A stretch of DNA of 64,000 nucleotides from Pelodera strongyloides (GCA_036852015.1 JAANDG010000145.1:62001-126000), one strand, 5' to 3'. Numbered from the stretch's first letter, positions 48,837 through 60,800 are shown. Notes: generated by a model not told the origin, from the sequence alone. Translations and numbers: made by a program.

Positions 48837-51457
48837 GCTAGTGTTAATATATGTTGAAGAATACGTATGTTAGTTGCTGGTTTAAATGATTAGCTGAGAA
48901 AGTTACGAATCCTCATATTAGTTCGAATCACTAAAACATCTGTTCAGTTGTACAAAAGTCTTATTCATCCTTGGCGAGAACATTTTATAAGTTAGTATGT
49001 ATTACCATGTACTCCCGTGTCAGCCATTTTCAAATAGTCACTTATTTTCAAATGTTCATAACCTTCGTGTTTCAATTGGTCTAATTCAAGCAACATTCTT
49101 TTCCGATACCAGTTCCGCCGCGAATCCCGTTTCTAGCCCGACAAAAACCAACAAACAATACCATACTTTTAGATGAAGTGCCTACTCATCGTACTCCTTC
49201 TGGCCGTAATGATCTCAGTTTCAGCACAGGCTTATTACTACGGTAGGCCGTATGGAGGACGCTATGGTCATGGATATTACGGTCACCGACCTTATGGGTA
49301 CCACGGATATGGATACTACGGGTATGCTATTCTCCTAAGTCTATCATGAAGTAACTCGAGGTGATGAACCCCGTTACCCATATTCCAAATTCTTATCAAT
49401 CAAGGGTCGGACTATGAAAAACAGAAATAAGTCATCAATAACAGATATCAACACGCATGTCGGAAATGCGGGGTTGGAATGTTGTAGCATTTACAGGACA
49501 TGAATGAAACATTCGTTTCCTCCACTAGAGTATTAGCCCACACGTTGTTTGGACTAATGATAATAATATTGATTGAATTCAGACGTCCCAATCCCGTGGG
49601 CGGAGCTATTCGTGGAGCAATGATTGGTGGAATTGCCGGAGCAACGCTCGGATAATTGATCATTATCTACGACCGGCAACAAATCTGCTCAATCAAATAT
49701 TTACCGTATATTTCGCACCGCACTATTGGGAATAATTTATATGAATAAAATATTCTTATCTGAACATACATATGAAATATCAAGCAAACAAACGAAGAAT
49801 AACTTAGTGCACCAACAACAAATCAGCATTACAAAAGAAAATTTAAAAAAAAAGTGAAAGTGATGAGTTGGATAAAAATACGATCAAGAATATAATGACT
49901 GACCGATATCCGCACAGAAGTCATCCGAACCGAATACGACGGCGTCCAATTTGAAGAAACCCGAATTCTTATGCAAATTCAGCACAGAGGAGACGATCCG
50001 GGGCATATCGAGGAGTGCACGAGCAGATTCAATCCATATCACAAGACGAGTGTTCTAGAAAACAACACAACAGAATTCGGCGTGAACCACTGTTATCGAT
50101 TGGTTTCAGAAAATCGCGTACGCTTGGATTTACTGCATTACAATTCAAGTGGATAAAATATCGTATCACGGCATAAATCCCACCCAAATACAGCCTACAG
50201 CCAAAGATTCCGAAACAACACAGTAGTTACACCTACTAAGACAGCTACACGCCTAGATCAGAAACGTAAAAATATTCTAAAAACGCAAACAACTTACCGA
50301 GTCTGTAATCCTCTGGGCGCCGTACTTAGTTCTAAATAAGTCGTAAATCGTTGCCACGTCTTCTGGAGTATCCACCTTCGGTACCATAAACGCCTCAGGC
50401 AAATGTTCCGCTTGGGAAATTTCCTAGAAAACACTGGTTTACTGGTAATTATCGTAACATAGCATTACAAATACTACTTCCACTTCCAAATCAAAGAAAC
50501 GATAACTTACGTGTAAATCGTCCTCGAGAAGTCCACTGTCCACTGAATTCACACGCAATCCCAGTTCAAAACACGACAATGATTCTCCTACAACAAATGT
50601 ATCCATTTTTCCCAATGAGCAATATTTCGTATTCACTTACACGCAAAACGTTCCGCAAAACAACTTTATGATGACCTTATGTACACAAGTAGTGGAGTCG
50701 CGTTCAGTAAGACCACCCAGGTCGTCCAATGTGGACCACCCACGCCGTCTTGTAGACCACCCACTTCGCAGAATGTGGGCCACGTCAATTGTGGACTACG
50801 CGCACTCGTCAAATGTGGACCACCCACGGTCAATTGTGGGCCACCAACTGCACAAATTGTGGACCACCCACGTCGCCAATCGTGGACCACGCACGTCATC
50901 AAAATAGACCACTGCCTCATACCCTCATACGAAAAAAACACGTCCAAAAACGAATATCATGATACCTGATAATTTGTCCAGTGCCTTTCGGGCATTTACA
51001 CGTGCTTCTGCCTTGGCAGAAAGTGCAACTCCATCCTCCAGTTCTATCACAACGCTGTCTGCCTGGAAAAATGATTCAGTCGACACTTCAAAGGAACAGA
51101 AAGGAAAACCAAGATCGGATCAACGATTTAAAAAAAAATTTACCTTAATGGACGGAATCTTGTTGAGCATCTTCTCGCTGCTTGCAGGTACGTATAGAAG
51201 AGCTCTTCTAGGGACATATTTTGCCTGAAGAATAGAAACAATTCATAACAGGAAACAAAATACTGCAATTCACCAACCACTACAAAACAAACACCCATTA
51301 TACCTCATGCACAACGCCCAACCCCATTCTGACCGAAACAAATACCGTATCACCTATGAACTAAACATAGAAAACAACACTCACATACATTGTCGCTAAC
51401 ATTCGTGAATTGCGCAGCATGTCGCGTAAAAGTTCGAACAAGGCCCACAGGAGTCAT
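45102..51457 (-). CDS. clybl: Citramalyl-CoA lyase, mitochondrial (CLYBL)
   Basis: Ten exons, 330 residues, all phases matching: 51389-51457, 51144-51224, 50966-51062, 50511-50587, 50298-50423, 49904-50054, 46180-46262, 45770-45880, 45448-45541, 45102-45205. The HpcH/HpaI aldolase-family TIM barrel is recognised by RRALLYVPASSEKML, VVIELEDGVAL, LRVNSVDSGL, MVPKVDTPEDV, IWIESARALLDMP, VFGSDDFCADI, GATRTSEGLE and GWGFTGKQSIHPSQ. The acidic residues of ELEDG and IES and the Asp of GSDD include the likely Mg2+ ligands. The N-terminus MTPVGLVRTFTRHAAQF is Arg-rich and lacks acidic residues, fitting a mitochondrial presequence. Known role: splits citramalyl-CoA to acetyl-CoA and pyruvate, clearing itaconate products that poison B12 metabolism. 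The 3.6-kb intron 46263-49903 hosts two genes on the opposite strand. Confidence 0.93.
47041..47048 (+). promoter_or_regulatory. Probable trans-splice acceptor of zipper paralogue 1
   Basis: CATTTCAG immediately upstream of the ATG, with a pyrimidine-rich approach (TAGTTGTCC before it). No in-frame upstream exon is visible. Confidence 0.55.
47049..47597 (+). CDS. Small secreted Gly-rich protein with glycine zipper (paralogue 1)
   Basis: Two exons, 47049-47143 and 47474-47597, nested antisense in a CLYBL intron. The AG acceptor CATTTCAG abuts the ATG, so a spliced leader would leave almost no 5' UTR. The product has about 72 residues: a signal peptide (MKLHLILIFTFALFSLSS), a Tyr/Pro/Met-rich N-terminus (MMYPRYPPYYR), a Gly/Phe/Arg-rich middle, and a C-terminus RGAMIGGMLGAVVGK in which Gly recurs every fourth residue (GxxxGxxxGxxxG). 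It shares exon layout and zipper with 49173-49655. Gly-rich secreted peptides are common in nematode cuticle and immune responses, but no exact family is recognised; function unknown. Confidence 0.8.
47221..47270. repeat. (GA)n(CA)n microsatellite in intron of zipper paralogue 1
   Basis: GAGAGAGA run followed by ACACACAC within the 330-bp intron. Confidence 0.85.
48769..48851. repeat. (TA)n tract inside a perfect inverted repeat
   Basis: About 24 TA dinucleotides flanked by ATATTAACACTAGCACAA and its complement. The whole 83 bp is one cruciform-prone palindrome, possibly a MITE with an expanded centre. Confidence 0.8.
49165..49172 (+). promoter_or_regulatory. Probable trans-splice acceptor of zipper paralogue 2
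   Basis: ACTTTTAG immediately before the ATG, the same arrangement as in the other paralogue. Confidence 0.55.
49173..49655 (+). CDS. Small secreted Gly/Tyr-rich protein with glycine zipper (paralogue 2)
   Basis: Two exons, 49173-49321 and 49583-49655. The acceptor TTTTAG directly precedes the ATG. The product has 73 residues: a signal peptide (MKCLLIVLLLAVMISVSAQA), a Tyr/Gly/His/Arg-rich mature N-terminus made of YYGRPYGG-type repeats, and the C-terminus RGAMIGGIAGATLG with Gly every fourth residue. The repeats resemble nematode YGGYG-type peptides (NLP/CNC group) but the hydrophobic zipper tail does not. Intron position (just before the zipper exon) and the RGAMIGG motif show it is a duplicate of 47049-47597. 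Confidence 0.85.
50690..50915. repeat. Iterated GTGGACCACCCACG words in a CLYBL intron
   Basis: About eight variants of GTGGACCACCCACG (or GTGGGCCAC) at roughly 20-30 bp spacing. The word is partly self-complementary (GTGGNCCAC). It occupies most of the intron between CLYBL exons 50511-50587 and 50966-51062. The related word GACCACCCACG recurs in the MIA40-like gene at 52560-52770. Confidence 0.65.
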
Positions 51458-51463
51458 ACAGAT

Positions 51464-51473
51464 CTAAAATAAT
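51464..51473 (-). promoter_or_regulatory. Probable trans-splice acceptor of CLYBL
   Basis: On the minus strand ATTATTTTAG precedes the ATG by six bases (ATCTGT). No further upstream in-frame coding exon is apparent. SL addition here would separate CLYBL from an upstream transcript. Confidence 0.5.
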
Positions 51474-51963
51474 GGAATATTGGCACGAGGACCAGTGCAT
51501 GGAACAAAACAACGCGACTTTAAGAAGAATTAAATCAATTCGAAGAAACATTGATACTCGAAAAAGATGAACCCCGAAAATCGGCATTTGTGGAAACGGA
51601 AATAAACTAAGTTATTTTTAAATTATTCATTTCAACTCACTTAAAATAGAACATAACAACTTTCAAATTGATACAATTGATTTCATTACTGATAAACCAG
51701 ACTTATCACGCTGATCAATCCTTACGCCTTACGCTCCATGTAAGTTAACGATCAGCAAAATGTAATGTACAAACACTTATATCCATCTATTCTAATGAGC
51801 CTAACCTCTAAATACTACCAACTAACTAAAAGTTCCTACAGAAACAATTATAATTGCTACTAGTTAGTGTATAAATAACCAAAACATAGCTAACTGAAAT
51901 AAACTCATCAAATAATAACATAACAAGTTAAAAGATTAAATAACTTAAAATTGCCGCTGTAGG

Positions 51964-53369
51964 TCATTTTTTTTCTTCCTTCTCCGTCTCGTCATCTGCT
52001 TTAGACGTTTTAAAGCATTCTGAAAAGGAACGAACTACGGGAGTTACACGGGATACGCACCAAAATTTAACTTAACAATGATGCACATCTGTTACGCTTT
52101 TCTCTGACGCTTAAGCGATATGAGAGGGGGTTTGAAGCGTATACTTGGCAACGAAATTCCGATGAATTACGTAACTGTTAGAGATTCTGTGCATTTGCAA
52201 ACCACGTGCCCGTGCTCTACCGCTTTAATTTGGTCTCACATCGGGGCCACGAGGACCGCAGCCGAGCAAAACTAACCCACTACCGTAACCCACTTATAAA
52301 GCCAACCAACTGCATACCTGTCCGCATTGCACACTGCATAAATGCCATCAATTCGTCTGAGCACGCTCCTTTCTCTAGTTCTTCTTCTGTAGCCGATTTT
52401 TGGCAAGATATCGCCTACGAAAAGGGATGTTAACATTGTTCACAATCATTCTAGTCTTCGTAACGTTGGAGGCTGGAGTATGTAAAAGTATAACATCACA
52501 TCAGTAAAATAAGCCGCGCAAGCACGTAGTCAAACGTAAATTAGAAGTTTAAGCAATATGACATGTGGACGCTAAAGACCACCCACGATGTCTAAAGCTG
52601 TAAACCACCCGCAGGAGATCATCCATGTTGTTTAACACCAAAGACCACCCACGTTGCCTGACGTTGAAGACTACCCACTTTGCCTAACACTGTAAACCAC
52701 CCACTTTACCTAACGCTGAAGACCACCCACGTTGTCTAATGTTGAAGACTACCCAATTTGCCTAACTCAACACTCATCGAACTGGACCTTCCTATAGATT
52801 ACGGGTCACGCCGTCACGCAACCTATTCAATAACAAATAGATAACAAGGCATACCTCTCTAAATTCCCAACCGCACGGACTCGCTACCAAATGTCCCACA
52901 CAGTGGCACTCAAAGTTTACAGTCCCGTCGGGCTTGGTGGGTCCGGGGTTATAGTCGGGGTATACCTGGAAATAAAACCTATAGTGACAAACTCATAACC
53001 TTCACCATTGTATGGGTATGGAACCAGCCTTGAATAAAAGAGCACGCTCTTCAAGCGTGAAGGATTCACTTATCGTAATACGAAACATATTTCTAGAATA
53101 ATAGACCTGCGGAACTCGCGGCTTCAGCAAATGTATAGGTGAAAAGTGAAAACGACCACACAGAAAAATCACTACTTGATATTTGAAACACTATCAACAA
53201 TGTGATAACACACTACTGTAGTCGAATAATCAAACACATTTACCTGATCCTGGTCCATATCAGCAATCTTCTGGATATAATCATCCTTTATCGGGGCCCA
53301 GAATTCATCTTCTGTTATGTATTCAACCACCTCTTTCGGCTCCTCGACCCGTTTTGGTGAAGACGTCAT
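51964..53369 (-). CDS. MIA40/CHCHD4-like intermembrane-space oxidoreductase with CHC motif
   Basis: Four exons, 129 residues, phases matching: 53244-53369, 52855-52965, 52318-52414, 51964-52019. Family knowledge: MIA40 inserts disulfides into Cys-motif proteins entering the mitochondrial intermembrane space and is reoxidised by ERV1/ALR. The core matches the family in order: GTVNFECHCVGHLVASPCG, then WEFREAISC, then a linker and CSDELMAFMQC. Both helices keep exact CX9C spacing (C-GWEFREAIS-C and C-SDELMAFMQ-C). The tail is acidic (ADDETEKEEKK), also typical. The redox pair, normally CPC, reads Cys-His-Cys here (codons 52900-52908). An extra Cys follows in ECFKTSK. No presequence, consistent with animal MIA40. 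Length is near human CHCHD4 (142). A pseudogene is unlikely given intact phases; a specialised paralogue is possible. Confidence 0.85.
52560..52770. repeat. Tandem-like GACCACCCACGTTGCC repeat in MIA40-like intron
   Basis: Seven diverged units at about 28-30 bp spacing, each with GAAGACYACCCAC or TAAACCACCC followed by TTGCCTAAC. It lies in the intron between exons 52318-52414 and 52855-52965. It shares GACCACCCACG with the array at 50690-50915. Confidence 0.7.
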
Positions 53370-53401
53370 TGTACAATTCAACAACGTGAGATCCGAATGG
53401 C

Positions 53402-53412
53402 CTGAATTACAA
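53402..53412 (-). promoter_or_regulatory. Probable trans-splice acceptor of the MIA40-like gene
   Basis: TTGTAATTCAG on the minus strand about 32 bases before the ATG at 53369. No coding exon is seen upstream before the ATG13 stop at 54809. Confidence 0.4.
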
Positions 53413-53957
53413 ATCCAAAAGATACAGTATCCCATTGTAATTCACTATCTGACTGTACAGTAAGATTACTGTAATTATAGGTCCAGCTTAGCTTTCACCC
53501 CTCAGGACATCGTCAACAACTATCACCGCAATAAGCAAGTGTTCGTAACACCCGAAATTCAGTCCAAATGAATTTTCAAGCAATTTTTTCTCACGAGAAT
53601 CTTTATTATTGAATCACACAAGGGATAAAAAAGAAAGATTACTGGGATATCAAATATAAAACACAACCCTTACTTGACTGCAACTCCTAAATGAAACTGT
53701 CATATTCCAAAACAAAAATAAAATATTCATAATCGTTTGAGAGACTTGCTTAAATTATCAAAACACAAGTTTACTAGGGAGTACCTTGATTTGTATATAC
53801 ACGAGACGAAACAAAACTACATGCTCAAAGCAACATCGACTGAAAACAAGAAAGTCGTTGTAAAAGCATTGCCTGATGAGAAACATAAAGAAACCGAAAG
53901 TGGGTTAGTAAGAATATGGCAAAGGATCTGGTAAAAATATGTACACAATCCTTTGTG

Positions 53958-54438
53958 TTAAAGGGATGGGTTCACTACAAAATCACCTTGTTTTTATGCT
54001 TTACTTTGATTGTACAAAGGAAAACTTAAACAAAGAGCATAAAAAATATTCCTTGAATTATTCCCTAGGGCAGATATTAGGTAAAAAAGGTGAGTATTGA
54101 TTTTTTTCCGATAAAGTTGTACTGCAAGATAAACTAAGGAAGCTAAGATATATGGCTGAAACACACTGTTTTTTCATTGTTTTATGTGAAATAAACGATG
54201 AAGACTACAGTTTATTTTGCTCAAAACAGTGTGTTTCAGCCATATCTCTTAGCTTCCTTAGTTTATCTTGCAGTACAACTTTATCGGAAAAAGATCAATA
54301 CTCATCTTTTTTTACCTAATATCTGCCCTAGGGAATAATTCAAGGAATATTTTTTATGGTCTTTGTTTAAGTTTTCCTTTGTACAATCAAAGTAAAGCAT
54401 AAAAACAAGGTGATTTTGTAGTGAACCCATCCCTTTAA
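53958..54438. mobile_element. Palindromic MITE, TTAAAGGGATGGGTTCAC family
   Basis: A 481-bp element with arms of about 215 bp, starting TTAAAGGGATGGGTTCACTA and ending with the complement. The centre is about 50 bp near 54190. It separates the MIA40-like gene from ATG13; without it their distance would be about 0.95 kb. Confidence 0.85.
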
Positions 54439-54808
54439 AATAAGAAAATGAAGTATTTTGCAAAAATCGACAGGTACTATACCGGATGAAGACCGAGTTA
54501 AAAATATACATAATAATATACATAATAAACATAATCAAAATAGGGCAGAAAGCAGTAAGCTATTATAAAAGCAAATGCATAATGCAGTTAATATAACAAA
54601 AAAAATAAACACCGGTCAAAAGTAACCCTCGGGAATATAAGGTATTCACCCTAAACGCTAAAGTGGTTGCAAAATACATCGGAAGTCAAATAGATGAATC
54701 GTGCAGGACAAACCGACAGACGAATGTAATTCCAAACTATTAGCATGACATACGCTAAACCTATGATAATACCCTGTCCTACACGGAAAATAAAAAAACA
54801 AAGATAAC

Positions 54809-57800
54809 TCAATCAATATGTGAGTTCGCTTCATTGATATCCGAAACGAATTCATCAAAGACACACTGCGATCGCTCAAACTGCTCGATCTGCAATAAAA
54901 AAATAGGCTTTGGCTTTGTAATCCATCTCTATTCCAACCTCACTTACAAATTCTATTCAGATTTTCGGGCATCTTACATCTTTAGATGTTTTCTCTAGTA
55001 GCAAATGCTGCCCTGACAAACGTCTCACTCCCTGCATGTCATGATTTGGCAACAAAACATTGTAACAAAAACAAAATCACCAAGAAACCACCGACCTGTT
55101 GACTAAGATTCGTTAGCTGATTGCATGCATTATCAAAAGAGGCGATGCTCGGCACGGATCGACAAGCACTGATCAATTCGCCGATTTCGTGGTCAACAGA
55201 GCTTCCAGTGGCGGGCGAACCAGTTCCGAATAGCGGAATCTAGATATTGTAGAATGTTTATGCGTTTATGGTTTCATGCGAAGCTTACATAAGCCTGTCC
55301 TTTATTTAGTATTGAAAATATGCTTGTCCACAATGTGCATATATACCACTATATCTCACTGTCACTGTACGCAATATCACTTGCTTGGAACGGAACACAC
55401 TACCATCCTACCTTACAAAACTACAAGATAAGGTACTGTAGGCAAGGTTGGAACCGTCCGTAACAAAAATAGCAAATATACCAATAATTAATCATTCCTA
55501 CCTTGACAAAACTCTCATCTTCATCCTGTCCGTCATCGTCTTCCTCCTCCTCGTTTTCCTTACTCTCTTCCGTTCTCTTTGTATTCTCCGTACTCTCGCT
55601 TAGCATACTATTTTTGACGGTCGCGCAGGCGGATGCGACAACTGTCGAAGCCGCACCAGAACGGTCCATTGCAAACGGTAACAACGGATCATTATCGCCG
55701 TCATCATTCACTTCTCCCGAACCTAAAGCAACGTGTTTAGCGCATAAATTAGAAACAAAGAGACATACTGAAAGAAAGCATTTGGAACTAGAACAATTAG
55801 AGAGCCTGAGCCAATTAGGGTTTAAAGTCAACTCTGTACACTTCGGAGCCGAAAGTTATCGACACAAAACACAAATTTCTTACAACACACAAGTGGTACC
55901 GCTCCAGAGACACAGCTCCCGGTAAAATTCAATAATCAGAATCAAACCAAGTAGTTCGACTGTTCGACTATTGGCCTGGCAAGTTTGGTTGTCTCGTATC
56001 TTGCACTACGGTAAAGATAACCTTTCTCCCCTTCTCCACTATTGTTCTCATTGTTGGTTTCTTGTTTCGAACTTTTCCGACTATCAGTTCCACCGTTTTC
56101 CTCTGTGACTGGCTGAAGTGGGTAGAGCATTCCGGTGAACGACATCTGCAGGAGATTCGCAAACGGAAAATCTTTTCCAACCTGAACAACAAACACTTAG
56201 ATTTTTTATGTTAATTTCCCACACAAATTGGACCTTTGCTCTTATTCGCCTTATTGTTAAATGTGCAACCCCGAACCCCCAACTACATACAATCGAAATC
56301 GAATGTTGCGAAGTCCGCCTTGATTTTGTCCACTATTTCGCATTACGTTTTCTATGCAGTTGTTCACGCTGGATCCTGCACTATTTCGCGTTCGTTCTTT
56401 TCAGAATAAAGTATTCAATAAAACATATAAAATGCAAATACAATTTTGTTATTTGGTAAAAATAACTCACTTGCAATTCGAAGTAGCCTAGCCATTAACC
56501 AAGATCAAGCAAAGACTAATCTCACCTGGCTCTGTGAATTCCTCCTTTCACGTCCCTCTTTTTCAAATGATCCGGTATCTGACTTCGGAGGCGAGCAAGG
56601 CGACTCAATGGAATTCGATGAGCGTGTTGATTGTGTACGACTTCTTGCCTAAGAATTAGCATATCACGACTCAATTTTATGAACGACTCTAGTTGCAATA
56701 TTTACGGATAACAATATCACTTCGTGGTCTAACTTGAGCGGAGAGCGGAGCTAGGACAAAATGAAAATGGTCTTTCCAATATTGCTACCCTAGAACAGGG
56801 GCAGATTCAGCTTGTGTATTGGTATTCCCACTAAAGAACGCAAAGCATACTTCTTCCTTCCAACATCACACGACAAAAAAACTATATACTATACTGTATA
56901 CTGTGCGTCACCACAGTTTGACTTGTTGACGGCATTTACATGTTAGTTAGGAATGATGGTTTGTGTTTATGGTAAAGATAAAACGGAAAGGTAAGGGTTG
57001 TGACGCCAAGAGGCCACAAGCTATAACGGAACCACAAACTATAGGCTACAAACCACAAACTACAAGGCTCACTCGTGTAACAAAGTTGATGGGCGGAGCC
57101 GAGTGCGGGTGTGGTAGTGATCCTCCCCGAGGAGGTGTTACTCCAAATTGTTGAGGGGGAGAAGTGGCCTGTAAGTGCGAGGAGAGGGTAGAGAGCATGC
57201 ACACCACACAACATAGAAGAGAAATACAAATACAACACTACTCAACTACAAACTACAGCAAATTACAAAAACGCATCTCGGCTAAACGTTCACCACAGAC
57301 AGTCACCAAATGCGAAACAACATATTCCACAGTCTACGATCTGAACACACTATTCCAAAGCCTATGATCAATATACGATGCTAGGCTAGTCACACAGTTC
57401 GACCAAACTAGTGAGACTATAATAGTAGGAGTGCTTCGTAAGGCATATACATACATCGAATGTGCTGGTGCTAAAATCTACACTAATAACCGCAGACCAC
57501 GTTGGTGCGTTTGAATCGTAATGTTCTACTTTATGTCATGCATAACTTATACTCAATAAACTCTATTCAGCATATGCACCACTAGAGAAAATGACTACGC
57601 AAGAAAGTGCGGGGCGATCTCCAATTCCAGTAGCAAAAGAAGCTAAAGAGCATGCAAAAATGGGATATTTAAACAAACTATAATAAGTGAATAGGATGCT
57701 ATCACATACTTCAAAAACAAAAACTTACAATACTTCCGGGACTAGTGCTGAAGTTTGAAACCACTTCACAGAAAGAGCCTCTGGATTCGGGAGACCCAAA

Positions 57801-60800
57801 TACAGGCTGAGGCACGGGAGATTCTTGTTCACCCGTAGATGCTAGAGTTACCTGGAACAAAAAGGAACAAGATAAATATTGGCAATAATACTACTTCCCT
57901 TCCCACTTTGGCTACCGAAGTCCTGAAGGAAGTAATAATATTGACAACGAAAAGGAACTTTTCAGGTAACATGCCGACACGCCGAATAGACCAACGTTTT
58001 AATCCACAAATTTAAGTAAATTAAAAATTTCTCTTCAAGAAAGTAACGGCAACAAATGAAGAAATCCAAAAAAAACCTGGTGAAATGATTCTGAAATTGG
58101 CGAAACATTGCTCGGCTTCCTTTCGATTTCCATTTTCGTTCTAAACAAAGAATAAAATGGGATTCTGTGAGCGTGTAACTGGCGATGCGCGCATGCTTTT
58201 TCTAAGTCTCAGTAACCCCCGACTAAATACAGAGGGAAGAAATAGATAGATACACAGTAAACACCTTATTATACAAATAAGACACAAATAAAATGATATC
58301 AATAATACCGTACCTAAAGTGTAAGTCAAGGTTCATTGTCCCCAAAGGGCTCGGGAATGCTCCAATTTTGTACGATTTCTTCCCAGCACCGAGGTCCAAG
58401 CAAGACGGACCTTCTATTACCTGGAAATCGGGAAAATCAATTTCTCGAAAAAAACATGTTTATTGCTTAACCTTAACACGAACACCACATGTTGATGGTT
58501 TTCGTTTTGAGTATCATACACGATGTGATGTGATGAAATAAATAAAAACATCAAATAATATCTTAGAATGATTAGTAAACAAGCATTGAAACGAAATAAC
58601 GAAATACCGACCGGTTTTTGAAACGCATCTCAAGTACTTACATTCCTATTCATTTATGCAACGTGAGGGTCTAGTTTTTATTCTAATTTCCGCTCCTTTC
58701 AATATGCTGCATAAGAAAGCAGGTGCACGCAATGCGTTTCAAAAACCGGCCGTTATTTCGCTTTAAGACCTTTGCGCATAGGTACTACGTACAAAGCTAC
58801 TGATTTCAGTACAGAGGAAGAAACATAACATGATGACCTAGTTATAGTTTTTTTACAAAACTTCATTTCATCCTTACGTGGCAGAAACATTAAAGGCTAA
58901 AAGTGAAAAACCTAACCCGATAGAGAATCACATAAGTGTCGGGTCCCTGTTTCTTAACGTAATATCGATGCATCGGAGTCATTCTTGCAGCGGCCATTGC
59001 AGAACTGAAACGTGTAAAGTGATAATTGGTGAAGAGCGAATAGGGAAACTACTTTAAATAAACAAATAAATATTTTACGCCTGAAGAGCGTGCACCCTTT
59101 ATTCAAGGGTGGAAATATAGTTTCAATGTTTGCCTATGACATGTTCCGCAGAGGCAGAGGTCCTGAGCAGCAGGCGACGAGTTCCTGATGACAAATTACT
59201 CGACGTCTTCGGGCTAGGGCTAGGAGGGATAGGAGGGGCTAGGAGGGGGAAGGTACTTGCGCAGTTACTTTTCATACTAAGCGCGTATTTAGTAGGACGG
59301 TCGACGGTCAAAAGAACAAGAAATGATTTTTGTTAGCAGTGTATTGTGTATGTCGAGGTTGAAACATTTCTGTCCAGTCCCCTGCACCTGCATTGCATAT
59401 GTTTCTCTTCCTTCTTTCCTTTCGATCACCCAAAAAGAGTAGTAGAAAACCCGAACGTATGTCGAATCAAACAACTGTACATAATGCAAAAACCATGGCC
59501 CAACTTTAAATAAACAAGTTGAAACATCTATAAAAGACAAACACTAAAACAGTCGCGCGTCGCATTTATACAAATACTTCTTTGCATACAGAACGCACCA
59601 ATAAAGAAAGCATAATAACTGAAATCACTACCGCAATAAAATTCCGAGTTGGTGATAGAGAAGGCTCGTGTTATCCTCACTACCATATTTACCAGCATCG
59701 TCATCTACAGAAAAACACCTAAACGAATAAAATTAATCTACAGTAGATTCAAAAATAACCCATAGAACTCGAAACAGATAAATTCACAACTATAACCAAA
59801 AATACGAAAAGAAGCCACAAAATAAGTTCTCACCAGGTTTCTAATGGCAGAGTATCTCCATCGACCGTATACAAAAAGAAGTCAATAGAAAGCGCGGGAA
59901 TATCCGGAGGGAACCTGAATAAAATGTACTAAGAAGAATCAGGATCGAAGCAAGAGCGTTGTAAGGGAATATCTCAAAGTTTACTGACGGCTGCCACAAA
60001 ACGAGCGCAGCCGCTCAGCTTAGTGCAATATTGTAACTTAATCTTTGTCGCGTCAATCAAACTGATTTGAACTCGAGCAAGAAAAACGATAGGTCATCGG
60101 CGGGCGTGATTGGGTCGGCATATTTAATGACAGACAACTGCGCACAAATCCCCAGTTTCGCGATATAGCGGCCGGTTTTTTTAAACGTATATTGGACAAC
60201 TGATGGTGTATGCAAATGAACATTATCAGACTAAATCGAGCATTTGTTTGCATACACTACAGGGGACATGAACACGTTTCAAAAACCGGCTGTTACACCG
60301 CATTAATAATATACAGAAGAGAAAACACTTACTTGGATACACCTTTACACATTGCGGAGACTTCGCCTAGCTCATCGAGACGGACGTTGAACCAATCGGG
60401 TGCGGGCAAAGATGACGGAGCAAGACAAGGCTGATTGAACTTCTCATTTGTACGAGACTGGACAATAGCCTGAAATGGAGACGAAACTAGATCAGTTAGA
60501 ACTAAGCCCTAGGCCTGATGTACCTGATCTGATGTACCCTAGGCCTGATGTACCTGACCTGATGCACCCTAGGCCTGATGTACCTGACCTGATGTACCCT
60601 AGGCCTGATGTACCTGACCTGATGTACCCTAGGCCTGATGTACCTGACCTGATGTACCCTAGGCATGATGTACCTGACCTATACAACACTTGCAAATAAG
60701 ACTGAATCTAAGACAAGTATTCATTCCACTTGCAGCAGAGAATAATTATATTCTTATAACAACCACTCCGAATTATGTGTAGGTAACATCGCCAAGGAAA

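Noticed and set aside
55503..55925. Ser-rich plus-strand open frame of 140 codons
   Set aside because: Antisense shadow of the acidic, Ser-rich ATG13 exon 55502-55722.
60475..60699. PRPDVPDLMY repeat protein
   Set aside because: A 30-bp tandem repeat stays open in many frames; it lies inside an ATG13 intron.
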